NCBI GenBank assembly: GCA_023249635.1
Contig: JAHFCH010000026.1
Location: forward strand, 1-44,565
Length of the DNA stretch: 44,565 bases
DNA from: Fibrobacterota bacterium
Lineage (GTDB): Bacteria > Fibrobacterota > Fibrobacteria > UBA11236
Direction: 5' to 3'
The position numbers and the translations under genes are program-made. Every line of letters begins with the position of its first letter. Positions within the stretch are counted from its first letter, which is position 1. The notes beneath the pieces were generated by a model. The model had not been told where the DNA came from. It made no database searches and saw only the letters and a list, made by a program, of their open reading frames with translations. Below, in pieces: positions 41,414 through 44,565 of the stretch.

Positions 41414-41890
41414 ATGAAGCGCACCATAGCTGGAACGGCGGTTCTTTACCTTGTCATTGCGACCATGGGATGCAATGAGCAAACCAAGCCTGAGCCTGAA
41501 ATCATTTCCCCCGCAGACACGGTATCCACGCTTCCCTTTTCCCAGGCGCCGCGCATCTACAGCATCGATCAAGAGAGCGGCCCTTCAAACGCATGCATTG
41601 GAAAGACTTGCCTCTGGAACAATTGGGTCACGGCGAAATGGAACCCTATTGAAACCACCATCGGGTATAATCTCTATGCTTCCCAATCGCCAGATTCAGG
41701 ATTCAAAAAGGTGACATCAGGAAAACTGGAGGGGGCTTCCAGGAAATATTTCTTTCTCGAAGTCGATGGCGGAAAAACCCCATCTGAAGGTGTATGGTAT
41801 TTGAAGGTTGAGGCCCTGGCCGCCGATGGGGCCAGCGGTCCACAGTCGGATGCGCGGGCCTTTTATTATGACAGGGTGGTGCAGCCTTAG
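41414..41890 (+). CDS. Lipoprotein with Fn3-like domain carried by the element
   Basis: 158 residues; GAGGGGG precedes ATG 41414. The lipobox is IATMGC (C20). The rest resembles one fibronectin-III-like sandwich (NWVTAKWNPIETTIGYNLYA, GVWYLKVEALAADGASGPQS). It is transcribed against the late genes, with its stop overlapping that of the holin-like gene by 3-4 bases. A separate, AT-richer, opposite-strand unit inside a prophage is typical of cargo expressed in the lysogen; superinfection exclusion or host-surface alteration is inferred. Confidence 0.65.
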   Translation: MKRTIAGTAVLYLVIATMGCNEQTKPEPEIISPADTVSTLPFSQAPRIYSIDQESGPSNACIGKTCLWNNWVTAKWNPIETTIGYNLYASQSPDSGFKKVTSGKLEGASRKYFFLEVDGGKTPSEGVWYLKVEALAADGASGPQSDARAFYYDRVVQP

Positions 41891-42081
41891 CCTTCCTTCT
41901 TCTCCTGCAAGGCCGCCAGAATCTTGGTCATGCGGTCGCTGCCCGTAATGGCCGCAAGGCCAAGCCCGCACAGCGTGACCCCCGTTTCCGTATGCCCCTG
42001 CGAGATAAGCGCGGCGCCCGCGATCACCTTCACGACTCCCACCCAAAACATTTTGCTCTGAAGCGTTTTCATGCTGAACAT
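41887..42081 (-). CDS. Holin-like small membrane protein
   Basis: The start at 42081 is chosen for GGAAG, about 5 bases upstream. 64 residues: an initial basic stretch, a first hydrophobic segment (MFWVGVVKVIAGAALIS), a short polar turn (QGHTETG) and a second (VTLCGLGLAAITG), then DRMTKILAALQEKKEG. This two-helix hairpin with a charged tail resembles small phage holins, and its place at the end of the late gene group agrees. No endolysin gene is visible beside it within the window. Confidence 0.55.
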   Translation of the reverse strand: MFSMKTLQSKMFWVGVVKVIAGAALISQGHTETGVTLCGLGLAAITGSDRMTKILAALQEKKEG

Positions 42082-42121
42082 GGTTCTTCCGTTCCCCCGC
42101 GCATCGGCCCGCGGGATGGCC

Positions 42122-42772
42122 TTACTTTCCAACCCCCAGCAGCAGGGAGCGGCCGGCGGCCGTGCTGCCCCCGCCACCCGCCAGGTCGTCGATATACCAG
42201 TTATCGCCGGTAGGATGCACCGCCCCGTCTATGCTTCCGAACATCCCATCAGAGCCGGAAGTGATCGGGGAGGAATTATCGCTGTAGGATATCCGTTCAA
42301 CACTGTTTTCATAGACCTTTAGGACCGTGGTGCTGGTGCCGGTGGCGCGAAGTGAAATGATATCCGTCGTGAGAATCGTCCCCGTATAGGTCGCCAGTAA
42401 GGAATAGGAATCGGAGGTCACTTTATATAACTCAAGCCGCGCAGCCTGGCCAAGCACGAAATAGCCCGTATTCGCGGCAATACTGACGCGCCTGGCCGGG
42501 CCCATTCCTTGCCCGGAGCTCACGGCCAATGTGACTAGCGTTAAACCAACCTCACCATCTTGGTCCGCTGTCCTTGCGTTATAGGCCATCAGGCCGGGGT
42601 CATCATTGGCTTCCACGGCATTTGAGACGATGCGTAAGTTGTGGTTATTCGGCGAAAGGGTCCAATTCGCGCCCAAGCTATTCGCGTCCGCCCGGTTGAA
42701 ATTGTCGGTTGCAACCTGCGTCGCAAAGACAGGAAAAACCAGAAGCAGGAAAATGAGGGCGACTGTTTTCAT
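42122..42772 (-). CDS. Secreted or virion beta-sandwich protein (LamG-like)
   Basis: The start at 42772 follows AGGAACGCT; the signal peptide is MKTVALIFLLLVFPVFA. 216 residues: a concanavalin/LamG-like sandwich opening TDNFNRADANSLGANWTLSP, continuing to GDNWYIDDLAGGG, a layout known from phage and bacterial carbohydrate-binding modules. A signal peptide on a phage late protein is unusual, and may mean host-surface display or a tail-fibre-like adhesin. Confidence 0.6.
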   Translation of the reverse strand: MKTVALIFLLLVFPVFATQVATDNFNRADANSLGANWTLSPNNHNLRIVSNAVEANDDPGLMAYNARTADQDGEVGLTLVTLAVSSGQGMGPARRVSIAANTGYFVLGQAARLELYKVTSDSYSLLATYTGTILTTDIISLRATGTSTTVLKVYENSVERISYSDNSSPITSGSDGMFGSIDGAVHPTGDNWYIDDLAGGGGSTAAGRSLLLGVGK

Positions 42773-42783
42773 AGCGTTCCTCA

Positions 42784-43725
42784 TTATGGGTACCATTGCG
42801 TCAGGGTGGCTTTATGCGAGGCGTCGACCCACTGGAACGCCCGCCCCGATCCATAGTCGTCGGTCAGGTCGTCCACAGTGCGCCAGTTGGTTTTCCCCCA
42901 CCAGATGTACGTTTGGCCTGCCGAGGTGACCAGGCGCGACATATCCCCGGATTCGCTCACTACGTCTGCTTCCGATAGCAGGTTGTTGAAAATCTTGATC
43001 CGGCCCAGGTCGCCGGCGAAACGCTCGTAATCCGAATCCCACCAGTAGGAATCCCCGAAGTTGATGCCGGCGGAGGGGGGATTGGAATTGCCGAAGGGAA
43101 TCGAATTCGCTTCGTTCCCTGCGATGGGCCCCTGAATAACATTCGAGTCCGCCATACTCGGTAGGGCGAGGTAGGCGTAGCCAATCTTCGTCCCGCTGCT
43201 GTAGGTGACGCGCAGGGCTTGAGTAAGAAGGCCGCCATGCACCACCACCTTGTTCGTGGCCGCCTTGGTGTCCAGGTTGTCCGTGCCGGCGGACATGCCC
43301 GAGAGCTCCCACCAATGGGTAGTACCTGAACCGGTATGGTCCTGCGGGTAAGGGCAGACGCCGTAGTAGGAGTTCGAGGCCCCGGCGTCCCAGAGGAAAA
43401 GGGAATCCGACCACCAGGGCGAAGCACCGTAATAACCCGTGTTCTGCCGGGTGATCCGCTCCCAGATGTAGGTAACGCCCCTATTACTCGGGCCCCATAT
43501 TGGCATGCCGTCGTTCTGTGGGTTCCGGTAGCGGATTGCATAGTACGCGCTGGCCGGCGCATCCCCGGAAGCCAGGAACCGGAGGCGGTTTTGCGGGACG
43601 ATGGCTGGCGGGGCGTATACGCCTAGGAGCTGGTTCCCGGCGGCATGGACCGGGATAGGCTCAAGCGGCGCACCTTGGAGAAGGAGCGCCAGGAATAAGG
43701 CGAGGCGCTTGATAAGCTTGATCAC
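42784..43725 (-). CDS. Secreted late protein of unknown function, possible adhesin
   Basis: GTG start, 313 residues, CGGAA upstream. A clear signal peptide (IKLIKRLALFLALLLQ ... VHAAG) leads to a Trp/Tyr/Gly-rich body (NTGYYGASPWWSDSLFLWDA, INFGDSYWWDSDYERFAGDL) suggesting a beta-rich surface-binding fold. RIKIFNNLLSEADVVSESGD resembles the end of LamG-like modules. It sits 3 bases after the stop of the structural-type gene and 11 before the LamG-like gene, so the three form an operon. Confidence 0.55.
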   Translation of the reverse strand: MIKLIKRLALFLALLLQGAPLEPIPVHAAGNQLLGVYAPPAIVPQNRLRFLASGDAPASAYYAIRYRNPQNDGMPIWGPSNRGVTYIWERITRQNTGYYGASPWWSDSLFLWDAGASNSYYGVCPYPQDHTGSGTTHWWELSGMSAGTDNLDTKAATNKVVVHGGLLTQALRVTYSSGTKIGYAYLALPSMADSNVIQGPIAGNEANSIPFGNSNPPSAGINFGDSYWWDSDYERFAGDLGRIKIFNNLLSEADVVSESGDMSRLVTSAGQTYIWWGKTNWRTVDDLTDDYGSGRAFQWVDASHKATLTQWYP

Positions 43726-43728
43726 GGT

Positions 43729-44565
43729 TTATTCCGCCGCGACGTAGCCTTCAGCATTCACGTAAATCGCCGATCCGGTGGTGATGGGAACCACTTCCAT
43801 CAGGGTATTGGCAGTTCCGCAAAGGGGCGTCGAAAATACCTTGGAGATACCGCCGCCGGCCGCTTGGGTCCAGAAGCGCTTGATCACCGTGCCGCCCGCG
43901 CCGTCCTTGATCACCACTTCCGTGGAAACGGTGGCGTGGCCATTCTCAATATCGATCGAGGTCAGGCAGACGCGGATACCGCTACCGGCTGCCGCCTTCA
44001 TCGTGGCGGCGGTCGTGTTCGTGATGCCACCCGAGGCCGCGGCATAAGACCACCTGGCCCCCTGGATCGCGAAGGGCATGAAGATTTGTTTCCCGTCCAC
44101 AGTGGCGACCGCGCGCTCGGCCTGGCCGTCGGTGACCGCGGTTGCGACGGTGCTGCGACCTTCAAGGCCCTGGAGGATGGGAGCGCCGGAAACCGAAGCC
44201 CCTTGGGCCGCTGCTCCAACGGTGGGCTGATTTACGGCCGAGTTATCGACCTTCCAGGCGGTGGTGTTCGCGGTATTGCCGGGCTGCACCGTCCAAGTCC
44301 CCGACTGCGCCGCGTTTACGGTAAAAGCGGTGTTATCGCTCGCGATGGTCACGCGCTGGGACCCGGTACCCGTCACGCCGTTGCCCATCAAGGTGGTAAC
44401 GCCGTTCACCTGGGCCACGTTCACGGATTGATTGGCGGTCAGGGCGCCGATGGTATTGGAGCCGGTCGGGAGCGCTGCGTCGATGGTGGCCGAGGCCCAA
44501 ACGCGGCCCGCGCTGATCTGCAGGGCTTCATAGTCGCCGTCCGTGCCGGACGTGTTCGCGGGGGG
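43729..44565 (-). CDS. Phage structural-type protein (5' end outside window)
   Basis: The minus-strand frame is open to the right edge, so the N-terminus is missing; 278 residues are visible. The visible start NTSGTDGDYEALQISAGRVW, followed by ASATIDAALPTGSNTIGALT and repeated V-x-N-A-x-SGTWTV-type segments, is characteristic of phage tail-associated or fibre-like structural proteins. Several GS/T-rich beta repeats follow. The last domain (SIDIENGHATVSTEVVIKDG) is a conserved C-terminal sandwich. The next two genes downstream are secreted beta proteins. Confidence 0.65.
   Translation of the reverse strand, partial: PPANTSGTDGDYEALQISAGRVWASATIDAALPTGSNTIGALTANQSVNVAQVNGVTTLMGNGVTGTGSQRVTIASDNTAFTVNAAQSGTWTVQPGNTANTTAWKVDNSAVNQPTVGAAAQGASVSGAPILQGLEGRSTVATAVTDGQAERAVATVDGKQIFMPFAIQGARWSYAAASGGITNTTAATMKAAAGSGIRVCLTSIDIENGHATVSTEVVIKDGAGGTVIKRFWTQAAGGGISKVFSTPLCGTANTLMEVVPITTGSAIYVNAEGYVAAE

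Larger units (their letters stand above)
37582..44565. mobile_element. Prophage or phage-like integrative element, left part (continues past window)
   Basis: The left boundary is the partial tRNA-Lys. Inside are a tyrosine recombinase, an excisionase-like gene, a run of short overlapping leftward genes, and a divergent repressor with paired operators. A lipoprotein and an RHH protein on the opposite strand follow, then holin-like and structural-type genes. Start codons GTG/TTG are common and stretches near 40140-41900 are visibly more AT-rich than the host, as expected for acquired DNA. No terminase, capsid or portal gene is visible, so completeness is unknown. Confidence 0.8.

Noticed and set aside
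1-44565. CRISPR arrays, rRNA genes and classical insertion sequences
   Set aside because: No regularly spaced identical short repeats, no rRNA sequence and no transposase-like frame was seen on either strand.

Overview
The window is high-GC bacterial DNA. It carries a dense set of secreted polysaccharide-degrading enzymes, and its right end is occupied by an integrated phage-like element. The best guess for the host is a Fibrobacterota-type, high-GC, Gram-negative cellulose degrader. The reasons are a lipoprotein GH51 enzyme behind CBM11-like modules, two GH9 cellulases and one GH8 cellulase, secreted proteins ending in FlgD-like or type-A-like C-terminal domains, and lipoproteins of the C-x-x-S-N-P-F-D-P type. 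This placement rests on architecture only; no 16S or ribosomal gene is present.

Positions 1-20137 are a cellulose/hemicellulose locus. On the plus strand are the end of an outer-membrane barrel, a GH51 lipoprotein, a 1645-residue modular GH9, a tiny membrane protein and a Rossmann-fold protein. On the minus strand a CBM11-like binding protein is followed by a second GH9. Divergent from that pair, a GH8 endoglucanase and a 1386-residue beta-helix protein run on the plus strand. Positions 20150-25542 carry envelope and regulatory genes: a beta-helix lipoprotein, a PEGA-domain membrane protein, and an ECF sigma factor directly coupled to a FecR/PEGA/TPR membrane protein that probably controls it.

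Positions 25597-27510 hold an RBBP9-type hydrolase and a small arsenic operon on the minus strand: arsR remnant, Cys-rich miniprotein, MIP channel, arsC. Its two-operator promoter looks intact. However, arsR has lost its DNA-reading region and the channel has lost its second half-pore, so the operon is either decayed or mis-assembled.

Positions 27583-37393 form an oxidative and copper-related block on the minus strand: an AA5-type copper-radical oxidase with two LamG modules, a Sco-type copper chaperone, a PQQ sugar-dehydrogenase-like protein with four fascin-like modules, and a ThuA-domain protein.

Positions 37582 to the right edge are a prophage or related integrative element. The left attachment site is the 3' half of a tRNA-Lys(CUU) gene, next to a tyrosine recombinase and an excisionase-like gene. 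A run of small early genes faces a Cro/C1-type repressor across two matching 17-bp operators. Beyond these lie a plus-strand cargo pair (ribbon-helix-helix protein, lipoprotein) and a minus-strand late segment (holin-like protein, two secreted beta-rich proteins, and a structural-type protein cut by the window edge).
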